Below are positions 11,151 through 22,032 of a DNA stretch of 64,000 nt, in pieces. This DNA comes from Campanula takesimana (Eukaryota > Streptophyta > Magnoliopsida > Asterales > Campanulaceae). Position numbers and translations under genes: made by a program. The DNA is taken from NCBI GenBank assembly GCA_026119855.1, contig JAOWBW010000006.1:310001-374000 (forward strand). The letters are read 5' to 3'. Below the pieces are notes generated by a model, which ran no database searches, was not told the origin of the DNA, and saw only the letters and a program-made list of their open reading frames with translations. The stretch's first letter is position 1, and each line of letters begins with the position of its first letter.

Positions 11151-12177
11151 CAAAACCAGTAAAATTTCTTAGTCTACATATTAATATTATTACTTAGGAT
11201 AATTATAAACTTACAAAAAAATCACAAATTTTGTTTACAAATTATGTGTCATGATTTAATTGGTGTTTTAAATCAAAGTGTGTTGGGTCCGCAATCAATA
11301 CAACAAATAAAATATTGTTACTTCATTTTATATTCATCTTTTTGTGACTTTCTTTTGTGTCTATTGCGGCCCTAAAACTTAATAATATAATTGGAAAAAT
11401 ACCAAACCCTCCTTAAAAAACTTTCATATCCAATAATAATTGCAAATGACAAACAAGCAAATAGTAAGATGAAATAGAAAACTTGAAAGTAAATTGCAAA
11501 TATGAAAGGCGCGCTATTTGGAGGGGTTCGATGGTGAAAATATCTATGTCCTCTACCAAGATGGTTAGTCTTGAATTTCTAATGCTATATCTTGTATTAT
11601 ATGAGATGATTACAGATTACATATGCGAGTATGATCAACTCAAAAGATTTATTATCTATGAAAAACAAATTCTAGATTAAAACAAGTGTATCTCTTTAAG
11701 AAATATCTAAGTGGTCAAACTTGAAAAGGTGAACGTGTGTTCTTTGGTTCTAGGCTCTTTAGATCTATATGATTTACAGCAAAAAAAAAAAAATCTAAGT
11801 GTGACAATGCTTTTAGGATATGGGTTAGGTATGGATACTTGAAGGTGTTATTGGGAAATATGGATATTCAAATCTTCAAACTTCTCTCTCAAAGCGTGAA
11901 TTCTAGCAACTTCAAATGTTTAAAGTTATGAGGTATTTATATGGAGTTTGAGAAATGTAGTCGTTGGTAATCCTTGTATTGGAGCTTGTTGATTAGAGCA
12001 CGTGTCCAATTATAGCCGTTAGACACAAAGTATTTGAGACCCGTTGAAGACGGATATCTTCATCTTAGGGTGCTCTCAAAACTTTGATTCACCGTTGTAT
12101 TCTGGCTTTGAGTTTGAAATCTGGATTCTTCAGATCTTCACGAGGTCTTCAAATTTGTCTAATTGTTGAGTGAGACG
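11151..12177. other. Gene-free AT-rich spacer
   Basis: No family-like coding frame, inverted end or RNA gene was recognised. The right part (about 11990-12177) adjoins the copia LTR. Confidence 0.4.
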
Positions 12178-12671
12178 TGTTGTAATAGAGATCATAAAGG
12201 AAACAAATGGGAGAAAATCTGGCGCAGAGCAAGCGGGCGCTTGGTCTGTACCAGGCGGGCGCCTGATGTTGGCAGAAAGATTGTGATTCCGGAAATCTAA
12301 TTCAGGCGGGCGCTTGGATGGTACCAGGCGGGCGCTTGGATGGTACCAGGCGGGTGCGTGGTGTCGCGACCTGAATTCGGGGAATAGCAGTTTTTTTAGG
12401 TTTTCTCATGTGTTTAGGTTTAGGTCTTATTCTAAGTCATGTATTTAAGCAATGTTCCGCCCCCATACTCATTGTAACTCAGATTTAACATATTATAGTG
12501 CAAGATCCTGGCTTGGTAGTGCCCCCAGACGTATTCAAACATATTGACGAACTGGGTAAACAATTTCTTGTGTCTTTTGTCTTTTGCTTTGCTTTATTAT
12601 TACTTGTGCTTGTTTGTGGTGCGGTGATTTATTGCGATTTGCTTGGGTGTTGGAGGGCTAATTCCACAACA
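12178..12671 (+). mobile_element. Candidate 5' LTR of copia element
   Basis: It starts TGTTGTAATAG and ends CCACAACA, sharing the inverted end TGTTGT, and stops two bases before the primer binding site. It is 494 bp and contains a GC-rich repeat array (12233-12357) and a TATA-like GTATTTAAGC (12441-12450). The right end is firm because of the primer site. The left end is inferred from the matching TGTTGT, since the 3' LTR is missing and no target duplication can be tested. Confidence 0.65.
12233..12357 (+). repeat. GC-rich LTR array, 22-bp step
   Basis: The core GCGGGCGC starts at 12233, 12255, 12306 and 12328, with a variant GCGGGTGC at 12350. The steps are 22, 51, 22 and 22 bp. The full unit is close to ACCAGGCGGGCGCTTGGATG. 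It lies upstream of the TATA-like box, with 84 bp between the last core and that box. Confidence 0.9.
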
Positions 12672-12673
12672 AC

Positions 12674-12685
12674 TGGTATCAGAGC
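12674..12685 (+). other. Primer binding site (initiator methionine tRNA)
   Basis: TGGTATCAGAGC, complementary to the 3' end of plant initiator methionine tRNA, lies two bases after the LTR end CCACAACA. This is the standard copia arrangement and fixes the element's orientation as plus. Confidence 0.9.
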
Positions 12686-12740
12686 TCCGGTTGAACGATC
12701 AGGGTTTATCGGGCGATTCGGGTTTATCAAGCAATTAAGA

Positions 12741-14660
12741 ATGGGCAAGGATAAACAAGCGATGGAGAAATTTGATGGGTCTAACTATGGGTTTTGGAAG
12801 ATGCAAATAGAGGATCTCTTGTACAACAAAGATCTCTATAAGCCACTAACAGGAGTCAAGCCGGAAAGCGAAAAACTGAAAGATTGGGATCTTATGGATC
12901 GGAAGGCCCTAGGGGTGGTTCGATCTACTTTGTCAAAGTGGATCGCGAAGACTACCAAGAAGGCAAAAACCACCAAGGAGCTATTGGATTATCTTACTGA
13001 GAGATTTGAAACTCCATCTGCTGCAAATAAGGTTGATTTGATACGCAAGATGGGTAATCTCAAGATGCAAGAGGGAGGATCAATAGCCAAACACATCAAT
13101 GAGTTTATGGATGTTATAGACTCATTGGCGGCGTTGGATATTACGTTTGGGGAAGAGGTTCATGCTTGTCAGTTGCTAGCATCCTTACCAGGAAGTTGGA
13201 GCGGAACGGTGACAGCGTTAAATGCTTCAGCAGGTAAGAATAAATTGAAGTATGATGATGTTAAGGACTTTCTTTTAGGCGAGGAAAATTGTATGAAGAA
13301 GTTGGGGATACCATCTACTTCGGGATCGGCTTTAGTTACAACTAGCAGGGGAAAGCCGGGTACTAGCAACAAGGAGAGAACTAAATCAAAGGAAAACGTA
13401 GGAGGTGGTGAGTACATACCTAGGGAGAACAAGAATGTACCAAAGGTAGCCAAGGGATCGGTACAGTGCTATCATTGTAAGGAGTTAGGACACTACAAGA
13501 GGGATTGTCCCATGCGAGGGGATAAATCGGCGAATGTGGTAACTGGGGGTGGAGATGTACTGGTTCTAAGTGTTAATAGTGCGCTAGAATTATGGGTGTT
13601 GGATTCGGGGGCATCATTCCACTCATGCGGTCATGCAAAGGAGATGGAAAATTATACTTCCGGTGATTTCGGAAAGGTCTATTTAGTGGATGGCGAGCCT
13701 TTGAAAATCGAGAGGAAGGGGGATGTCAGAATAGGAGCATCGGACGGGAAGGTCTTACATCTACACGGGGTCAGACACATTCCGGGTTTGAAAAAGAACC
13801 TGTTATCAGTTGGGCAGCTTGATGAAGAAGGTTACAAGGTAACTTTTGGCTGCAGGAACTGGGTTACTACCAAGGAGGATTCTGAGATCGCTCGGGGTAA
13901 TAAGGAGGGGACATTGTATTTGGAAAACAACACCAATGATAGTATCGCGGTGGCGTCAGCCAAGGGTGATACGGATTTGTGGCACTGTCGATTGGGTCAC
14001 ATGAGTGAGAAGGGGATGAAAGTATTTTGCTCAAAGGGATTACTACCAGGTTTGAAGACAGTTAATGTGGGGATCTGCGAAGATTGTGTGTATGGCAAAC
14101 AGGCGAGAAGTAACTTCTCGAGGACAATAGGGCTTTGAGGGAAGCAAAGTTGGAATTGGTTCAAACGGATTTATGGGGGCCGTCCCCGGTAACTTCTCTA
14201 GGTGGTGCGTCATACTACATGTCGTTTATTGATGATCCGACAAGGAAGGTCTGGGTTTATTTCTTGAAACACAAAGATGAGGCATTCGAGGTGTTTAAGA
14301 AGTGGAAGGCCTTGGTGGAGAATCAGACGGGTCTTAAGCTCAAAAGCTTGAGATCTGACAATGGTGGGGAGTATGAGCTCGGGGAGTTCAAGGAATATTG
14401 TGCAGCGAATGACATTCGTATGGTGAAGAACCAAAGGGCACACCTCAACATAACGGAGTTGCATAGAGGATGAACAGGACATTGAACGAGCGGGCTAGAA
14501 GTATGAGGTTGAAGTGTGGACTTCCGAAGACGTTCTGGGCATATGCGGTTCACACGGCGGCTTTCTTGATCAATAGGGGACCTTCGGTACCATTGGGAAA
14601 TGAAATTCCAGAGGAAGCATGGAGTGGCAAGCAGGTAAATTTGTCCTTTCTTCGCATAAC
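12741..14660 (+). pseudogene. Ty1/copia gag-pol, truncated and frameshifted
   Basis: The polyprotein starts at the ATG at 12741 (MGKDKQAMEKFDGSNYGFWK). Gag follows, then a CCHC zinc knuckle (CYHCKELGHYKRDC, about 13470), the protease block WVLDSGASFHSC (about 13590) and the pre-integrase block LWHCRLGHMSEKGM (about 13980). The integrase begins LVQTDLWGP (14159) and has DNGGEYELGEF (14358). The frame is lost at about 14133 (TGA at 14136-14138). A second shift and a TAG occur near 14440-14467. The last recognisable residues are LPKTFWAYAVHTAAFLINRG, then EEAWSGKQVNLS (about 14640). Reverse transcriptase, RNase H and the 3' LTR are missing, apparently cut off by MITE DNA. Gag and protease are uninterrupted, so the insertion is not very old. 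Confidence 0.93.
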
Positions 14661-14751
14661 CTCTCGAAAAATATTTGGAAAATATTATTTAGGGACAAAG
14701 TTTTTTTTATGTAAAATTTTCAAACGGTCATTTAATTTGGGACAGAGGAAG
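14660..14751. mobile_element. Right-end fragment of a Stowaway-type MITE
   Basis: TTAGGGACAAAG ... TTTGGGACAGAGGAAG followed by TA matches the right half of the MITE at 9787-10044. Its left half is missing. The copia polyprotein ends where it begins. Confidence 0.6.
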
Positions 14752-14753
14752 TA

Positions 14754-15011
14754 CTTCTTTTGTCCTTATAAGTTTGACCCTTTTGACTTTTTACAGTCAA
14801 CATAAATGAATTTTGATTAGATACTGGTGTGGATCTAATCATCCTAATGAAATTCTACACATTGTAATTGATAAATCATTAAGTGATTTATCAATAATAA
14901 TTTTTAAAAATTCATTATGATCATCAGATTGACACTAGTATACGGTCAAAGTTAATTTGTGTTGATCGTAAAAAATCAAATGGGTCAAACTTTTCAAGAC
15001 ATAATGAATAG
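14754..15011. mobile_element. Stowaway-type MITE sharing a TA with its neighbour
   Basis: The left end (CTTCTTTTGTCC..TAAGTTTGACCC) and the complement of the right end (CTATTCATTATGTCTTG, then AAGTTTGACCC) match. TA lies at 14752-14753 and 15012-15013. It is 258 bp. The left TA is also the right TA of the preceding fragment. Confidence 0.75.
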
Positions 15012-15013
15012 TA

Positions 15014-17088
15014 CTATTTTAAAAACGTTGAAGGACGAGTGTATTAAAAAAATTCACTGTGTGATTACTATTGTGTTACTATTGACACTCGTGACATTTT
15101 TAAGTACACACTTCTAATAAGTATGCATATGAAAAATATTGTATGTGTTTTTTAGTATACTCCAACGTGTTTTTCTGAGTACTCCAACACGCTAAATTCA
15201 CCCATTTTCACAACCTATTAAATATACTCATCCTTTACCCTTTACCCTCCAAAAATCTAAACTAAATCAATGGTAGGCATTCATAACCATTTTATTTTTT
15301 ATTTTAAGAGGTCTTTCTTTTGATATACGTATTATCTTCCCATTTTTTCTCTAGGTCAATAAAAAAGGGCGAAGGACTTGATATTCAACAAGGTGTTCAC
15401 TTTGTTATTCCCAGTCATCCAAGTTTGTATTCCCAAATTTGTTTTCATGGTAGTATAAGTTGAGAGGAGAGAATTGAAGTTTTAACCATAGTATTTGAAC
15501 CATTACACTCCTAAGCTTTTGTACACGCAATCATTGAGAGAAAATGATAACGCGTTTTGCTGTAGTCAATTTTAATTGTGGTGCTTTGAGCTCGCATGCA
15601 GTGATTATTGGGTGATTGTAATTAGTAGTTTTGATGTCGCACAACAATTGGTTTTCTCTCCACATGAGAGCAATATCGACAAGAGTGAATGAATTCAAGG
15701 TGTTCGGATATAAGCGAATTTTAAGGTATTCAGGCATAATTGACTGAACACCATGAAGAGGGTTCGACATGTGCTATATGAATACCATTTTTGGCGGTCA
15801 ACTATGGTCGAATAATATGACTGTAATGTATGTGCATGGTGGTCTTGGGTATAAAAATGTGAAATTGGGGTCAAAATTGTGAAAATATGGTTAAGGATGC
15901 GAGTGAAAGAGGGACATAGGAATAAAATGGTTGTCATTAATTTGGGTTTTAAAAGGGGCGGATGTGAAGGAGGGAAAGAGGTGTATGTATTTTGTAGTTG
16001 GAGTATTCAGGGAAACACGTGTATTTATATATGTATTTTAAAATGTTACGTGTGTGAGCAACACTTTGTATCGACTCCATCCGGGTGAGTTCACCTTGAA
16101 AATTATATCTTTCCAGAATATTGTTACACTTTCGTCCATCCCTTCTTCCTTAAACCTTACATAGTTCAGCCCCAAATCCTTGGACTCGCAAACACCCACC
16201 ATCTTCTTCCTTTATCGTCTTCATTTCCCCCTCTCTCATTTGTCCCACTCCAATCATCATCTTTTTCGCCTCCCTAACTTTTTCCTCCTGGCGACGCAAT
16301 CCTTTGTTTCTTCATTCCGTAAATCACCAAAACCACCCCAACAGCATTAACACCAAATTTCTAGCCCCCGCAAGGCCCCCCATCTTAACCTCATTCCTCA
16401 CCACTCTCAGAATCATCACTCCCGCCACCACCACAGCCATCGTCATGGTCATCAGACCGTATCCCATGGGCATACATGACTAAGATTTATCACATTAATG
16501 GAAGGAAAGGTAAATTCGATGTTACTTAGAAACATATTTATTTTGTTGTTAGTGGTGTTGGTTGTGCTGGCGGGTGGGTGATGGTTTGGCCAAAGATAAT
16601 GAAGAAGGTTTTGGGAGGAGGTGAGAGGTATTTTGATAGATATTAAGATTTTGAAGTGAACTCAACAAGAATAAGGATGAAAATATTAGCTCTCATGAGA
16701 TATAAAGGTCCAATAAAGAACGCTCGTATTCCCGATTCCAAATTTCACTGGAGACATTATCAAACATTGACTTGTATTGTCCCCCATAAAACTGTTAATC
16801 TGTAATTTTGCCCAAGAAAAGAGTTGCATTTCCAAAGAAGTGTAATGTCGTGAAGGTATAAACAAGTAAATCACATGGTTAAAGATTTTGACTCTTCAAA
16901 CATGACCCTTTTCATTAAAAAAAAAGTGATAGTGTTTAGTTTATATCTCTATATACTATTTTCGCCGTACTACCCAAATGATAATATTCATATAAGGTAG
17001 TATTGGTTATTATTTGGTTGGTGAAGGTTATCCAAAACTAAAGGTTACTTGTCATTTGTAATAAGAGAGATGTATCGCTTTTCTTGTA
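15014..17088. other. Gene-free stretch
   Basis: I see no conserved protein or RNA gene. 16130-16450 is pyrimidine-rich (CTTCTTCC, CCACCACCAC) and 16540-16640 is G/T-rich, again the two-block composition of the long-TIR elements, but without inverted ends I could match. Homopolymers such as the A-run near 16918 are present. Confidence 0.4.
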
Positions 17089-18015
17089 ACCCCTCCGCCC
17101 TAAATTATATATTTACCCTCACATTTGCTCGGAGATTAAGAAATGGTGGAAGTGATCTAAGTGTAAAAATTGTTGGAGATTATGCCCTAGGCCCTTGAGA
17201 AAGGCCTTACGTTATATCATGTTCTCATTATTATGGATATAACAACATTGGATTATTATATGTTTTGCATGTTTATTATGATAATCTCCGTCCCTGGTAC
17301 TTATGAAGAACTAGTATAAGTTTAATCGATGATCATGTGATGATCATGTGTATGTGATACAAACTAAACTTATGGGTACTTGTTGGTGAACGATGTACTA
17401 GGCCATGACTCGTTATGAGATTTATGTCATGGTCAAATGTCATAATTAAATCTCATATAGTTATATCATTTGATATCCTTAGACATAAGATTATCATGGT
17501 CTTCCACATGATGAACGTTATGTTTGACATAGTCAAATGCTACCCTTAACCAGGTAGTCATAAAGGTTATGATTGGCATACTCGGATTCTTGTAGGGAAA
17601 AATGATAAGTCAAGATGAGATTGTCTCTCTCTCAAGAGAGATATCTGCTTGGGCCACTCGAAGAATGCGATTGATTAAATGTGTGGCCACGCTCAAATGA
17701 ATTGATGTGTTCAATGTCAATTGCTTATATCAATCTATTCAGGATCGAGAAAGTATTGGACAATATAAGTTGACGTGGACCATGACTTATGTTCAATATG
17801 ATATCGCGTGACATAAGGATTGTGATATGTTATGTGAGGATAAACGAACTTTGATAAGTCATATTATTTGGGTAATCATGATTGCTTGCTAAAGTCCTCT
17901 CATGATTTATGAGAACAAAAGTGTTTGGACTCATTGCCAACATAATATAATCCTACAGAGTCACACACAAAAGAACGAATTAATTTAAAAGGCTAAAAAA
18001 TGGGTTTTTGGGGTG

Positions 18016-18173
18016 CACGGCCAAGCACAGTATAAGACACGGCCGAGCTGCTCGGGCGAGTCATATACTTAACCCGGCCGTGCTCTATTTACAGAATGAA
18101 AATTGTTTCCTGGTCGTATTTCACGGCCTCTCCCCACAAAAGGACTCGGCCGAGCTCCCTAAAGGACACGGCC
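18016..18173 (+). repeat. GC-rich LTR array (CACGGCC words), 22-23-bp steps
   Basis: The core CACGGCC or a close variant starts at 18016, 18038, 18051 (CTCGGGC), 18073 (CCCGGCC), 18122, 18145 (CTCGGCC) and 18167. The pairs 18016/18038, 18051/18073, 18122/18145 and 18145/18167 are 22, 22, 23 and 22 bp apart. Several copies extend to near-palindromes such as CTCGGCCGAG and CACGGCCGTG. There are 84 bp between the last core and TATAAAA at 18258. Confidence 0.85.
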
Positions 18174-18257
18174 GTGCATAACCGTCAAAGACAAAATCTG
18201 GTTTCGTGTTTAGACGGGATTTTTACTATTACTCCTTAATGGTTAATGACTAATGAG

Positions 18258-18265
18258 TATAAAAA
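18258..18265 (+). promoter_or_regulatory. TATA box of solo LTR
   Basis: TATAAAAA within AATGAGTATAAAAACACCCC, in the plus orientation of the solo LTR, downstream of the CACGGCC array and followed by a CT-rich leader. Confidence 0.55.
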
Positions 18266-18913
18266 CACCCCTCTTCATCTCTAATCAATACTAATTGATA
18301 TTGTAGCATTATTGGTAGCCTCCATATGTTTGAGAAACATATTCTTGAGTTTAGATTGAGAATCAAAAGCTCAAGAACACCAATAAATTCATATAGCCTT
18401 TTCATATAAAGAGTTTCTATTGGATCTAGCAATCCGGATCTAGAATTGTTCTAGATATTCGTTCGCGTGTGAATACACATAGAGATGATTCCTTTAGCGT
18501 CTCAAGTTCGTGTTCATGTGATCGTGATCCGAAGAACGTGGAAAAGATCAAATCATAAAGCTTGAAGATTTGAAGATCCAAAGTTTTAAACGCATAACAA
18601 CGGTTAGTATTCTAAATTCATCTTGTATTTAATATAATCATCATGAACGGATTTGGGGCTCTTAGGTTTTGTTCTTGTTTTCATATGTTGTTTCCGCTGC
18701 GCATGGTATCTCAAAACCCAACAGAAGTAAAATATGAGAGAGAATGAGTGGGAGAGAATAGTAATTTGATTGGTGTTATGAGTATAAAAGTAAGTAAGAT
18801 AGAGAACGAGTGAGAGGAATAGTAAAGATTCTTTGCCATTTTAGGAAGTGGACATATACTCTGGGACAGACTAAAAAGAAAATGTGAACATATACTCTAG
18901 GACGAAGGGAGTA

Positions 18914-19976
18914 TGATTTTCATAGCGACACAATCTATAAACACACAAGAGATATTCTACCAAGCTCATTCTTTATCGAAAAGTGTAATCGAGTATTGTT
19001 TTGAAAAAAGTCGAAATCTTAACGAAGGATTAAAGTGATATGTACTCATTTGACTTTGATGTTCATATTGTTATGTTGTGTGCATTAATGGAACTTAAAA
19101 GTACATAAAAAAAGAAGACTAAGGCGTACTTGACATTAAGTTCTTTCTAATTTGATTATATGTTCCATTGTTAGATGTGTTTCAAAAATACCTACGATCG
19201 AGTAAATAACTCCACAAATGAACGGATCAAACCACATTTTCTAACATAACCACGCAGTCAAAATTGATATTGTAAAATATCTGGCGATGTATATACCTTT
19301 ATTTTGCACTATATTATATGAATATGTCCCCTCTCTCGCAAGTCAGGGTTAGTGAGAATTTTGTATATTTTGAGTGTTCTTCACTCTTTTTTTTTCCAAT
19401 TCTTGAGTGTCCATACAAATTTACTTGTGCTTTGATATCATGTTTCATACAATTTGTCAGCGTATGGGTAATGATGCGACTTAGATCGCCTATGCATGTA
19501 CAATATATGCGTGTTAACTATGTGTCCCAAGCATGATGCCATTAATTTTTGCAATATGTTTTCATCATATCTCTTTAAGATATACTACGTTTTTTTATTT
19601 GTGATGCATAGTTTCATATAGATAGCCCAACATGTTTTACGTTTCATTTTTGCTGTGTGTCTAGCAAAAGTCTTGGGATTTCTGGTGCTTCATCCGGAAT
19701 CGTCCGATTTATGTCTCATTTTCCGGCATGTTTTTTTTTTTCTCTATTTTAGGGATATTATTGCTCACGCGGACACACGTTATCAATGCTTGGATATGGG
19801 ATGTGAATTATTTTTTATATGTTGAATTTCATGTGTTGTCGTTCGTCTGATTAAAGATTAGATTAAAGACTCGTTGAGAGATGGATTTTGATGAGGATGT
19901 GAGACCATTGCCAAGACTCGTTATTTTGTGAAATAGTGCAGTATTTAATGTGAAACAAAAAAAAAAGACTTGTATC
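18914..19976. other. Gene-free AT-rich stretch
   Basis: No coding family, RNA gene or bounded transposon was recognised. The GTACG at its end is the target duplication of the following solo LTR. Confidence 0.4.
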
Positions 19977-19981
19977 GTACG

Positions 19982-22027
19982 TGTAACGACCCCGAAATCC
20001 GTTATTAATTATTTTATATTTATTTTATATTTTAATAATTTTAATTTAAAATCATATGTGTATTTTATGTGTTGCATCATCTTATATGAATTCGCACATC
20101 TTATATGATTATTTGTGTTAGTTAAAACGTTAGTAGTAAAGTTTATTAGGGGAGTTAAGTTGTTAGTGGGAAATTATGAGGGTCTTAGTGGAATTAGTAT
20201 TCAAGGGGCTTAAGTGTTAAGATTTGAACTTGGATGATTTATTTGGGAGAAATGGATAAAACTTCTTCATGATACCTCTTCTCCCTACCCTCTCCTCTGC
20301 GTTTACACCATACTCACACACCAACTTTCCCAAAATATTTTCCCAGAGAATTCCATTGTTGATGAAGGTGAGATTTTGTTCTTATTAATTTCATTTCTTT
20401 TTATTTACTACTCCATTTTCAAATCTAATTATATATAAATGATCAGGGTGTTGAATAGATCATTTCTACCCGAACAAATATTATTTCTGTGATACTTTTC
20501 CGGAAAATAGGTAAGTTACTAATCCCCCTTTAATTATTAAAATGGTCATATATATGTTATATATGCTATATGTGTTGAAAAATAATGTTTTGAATGCTTT
20601 TATGTTACTTGTAATTTTGGGACAAAGGGAGTAGTATGAAATTGGCTTTAGATGGATGTTAGTGTTATTTTTAGGCTGAGTTCATAGCCTTGGGCAATTT
20701 ATAAATGTTAAATGTTGTAAGTGTTATATTTTTGGGACGGTGAAACGAAGGGAGTATAATTTTAGTACAATTTTGGCCATAACTTCTGCATCCGGACTCC
20801 GTTTTGGTCGTGTAAACTATCGTTGGAAAGCTCTTCTCGAGTACTACACGATGGGTTGGTTTATTCAGTTGGGTTCTGATTATTATAGTTCGGAAATCCA
20901 GTAGGTGTTTAGTAACAAAAAGATTATTAATGGTCCGTTATGGTAGAGTTGGTCCTTTGTGATCGGATTTGAATTGATGTGATCGTTTGGATTGATTGTG
21001 TGGTGACTTAATGTCAATGTTGTGGATTCTATTATGAATACGTGTTTGCCTCTTTATGATGAGCTTGTGTGGTTCCCTACTTTGGAACCATACCCCGGTT
21101 GTTGTTTAAGCAAATATTATTTGCTACGCTTGCGTGTAAAGTCCAGCTGGTACTTTTGTGTGTGTTCGGGCAGTGATAGGGATTATAATGGTCTCACGAG
21201 CCAAGTACATTATAAGGCTCCTATCATTGGTTTCCTATTTTTAACCCCCTTCCTTAGGCCAAAGGTTGGGCACTTTGGGTTATGACTTTGTGTCATTTTC
21301 CCCGTTGTTGTTATGATTGTTGGTTCCGGAACCCGTTTCAGCTATTCGATGCTGCTCAGTTGATGCCTCTCAGATGGTTATTGTTTTGGTTCGAGAACCT
21401 TGACTCAGTATCCACGTATGAGTGTTTATTTCCGCTTTATGTGTTGCATGATGAGTTGGTCGTTATTTCCAACCGGTATGGGACGGTTGGCGATAGGGAG
21501 CCTCTCATATTATGTGCTATATGCTATATGATCATTTGTGGCATTGTTCCTTTATGTTATCATATTAGCATGCAATGTAGTTGCATTTTAGTAACTTACT
21601 GAGATTTATTCTCACCCTTTATTTGTTTACTGTTTTAGATAAGAAGGAGCCCAGGGGATAGGTCACATCACAGGGAGGACGTCGAGAAAGAATTTTGGGT
21701 AAGACATTTGGGAAGTGTTGTGTAAGGCTACATTATGTAAATGTACAACCTTGTGGGTAGTGTACCCGTAACTTGATCGTTGTATCACCTCTTTTTTGTT
21801 TATGTTGGTGATTTGTAAATAGTAAGTAAAGTGTGTGGCCAAGTGGCTAAGTACTTGTTTGTGAAAGTTTGTTTTGTGACTTGTAGTCAAGTCTAATAAA
21901 TGTTGTTTGGTTATATAAGACTTTTTATGAAAGTATATTTCGAAAATTTTTCCTAAAATGTTTTATGACGTCTTCCGTGCGTGTCCCGTACGTGGGGCCA
22001 AGTAGGACCACGGGTCGGGGCGCGACA
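19982..22027 (+). mobile_element. Gypsy-like solo LTR with perfect target duplication
   Basis: It begins TGTAACGACCCCGAAATCC and ends GGTCGGGGCGCGACA, with nearly matching inverted ends (TGT..CG.CCCCGA). GTACG lies on both sides (19977-19981 and 22028-22032). It is 2,046 bp with no internal domain. The same family occurs in the opposite orientation from 61288 to the right edge. Shared landmarks are GTAACTTACTGAGATTT..TCTCACC near 21594 and CCATAACTTC..CGGACTCCGTTTT..GTGTAAACTATCG near 20775. Assignment to gypsy rather than copia rests on LTR length and style only. Confidence 0.88.
20590..20757. mobile_element. Stowaway-type MITE end remnants inside the solo LTR
   Basis: Two right-end-like sequences (TTTTGGGACAAAGGGAGTA near 20618 and TTTTGGGACGG..AACGAAGGGAGTA near 20730) lie about 120 bp apart. 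No left end was found. They occupy roughly the place where the related LTR at 61288-64000 has its GC-rich array. Confidence 0.5.
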
Positions 22028-22032
22028 GTACG

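Larger units (their letters stand above)
17171..18723 (+). mobile_element. Solo LTR, copia-like, with GC-rich array
   Basis: It starts TGTTGGAGATTATGCC and ends AAAACCCAACA, with TGTTGG inverted ends, and is 1,553 bp. Host MITE sequence resumes on both sides, so no internal region is present. The expected 5-bp duplication is not exact (left AAAAT, right GAAGT; a GTAAAA word is near both). The insertion may therefore have mutated, or it may come from recombination between two elements. A TATAAAAA box lies at 18258, with a GC-rich array upstream. The first 220 bp resemble the fragment at 59472-59692. Confidence 0.8.
17089..18911. mobile_element. Stowaway-type MITE split by a solo LTR
   Basis: The outer ends are ACCCCTCCGCCCTAAATTAT on the left and GGACGAAGGGAG on the right, with TA at 17087-17088 and 18912-18913. 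Without the inserted LTR (17171-18723) it is about 270 bp. Its interior matches the 470-728 element word for word in places (ATTAAGAAATGGTGGAAGTGAT; GATTGGTGTT.TGAGTATAAA). The MITE was therefore in place before the LTR arrived. Confidence 0.8.

Noticed and set aside
12498..12740. Gag start at 12498
   Set aside because: That frame begins within the LTR and runs through the primer site; the first ATG after the primer site in frame is 12741.
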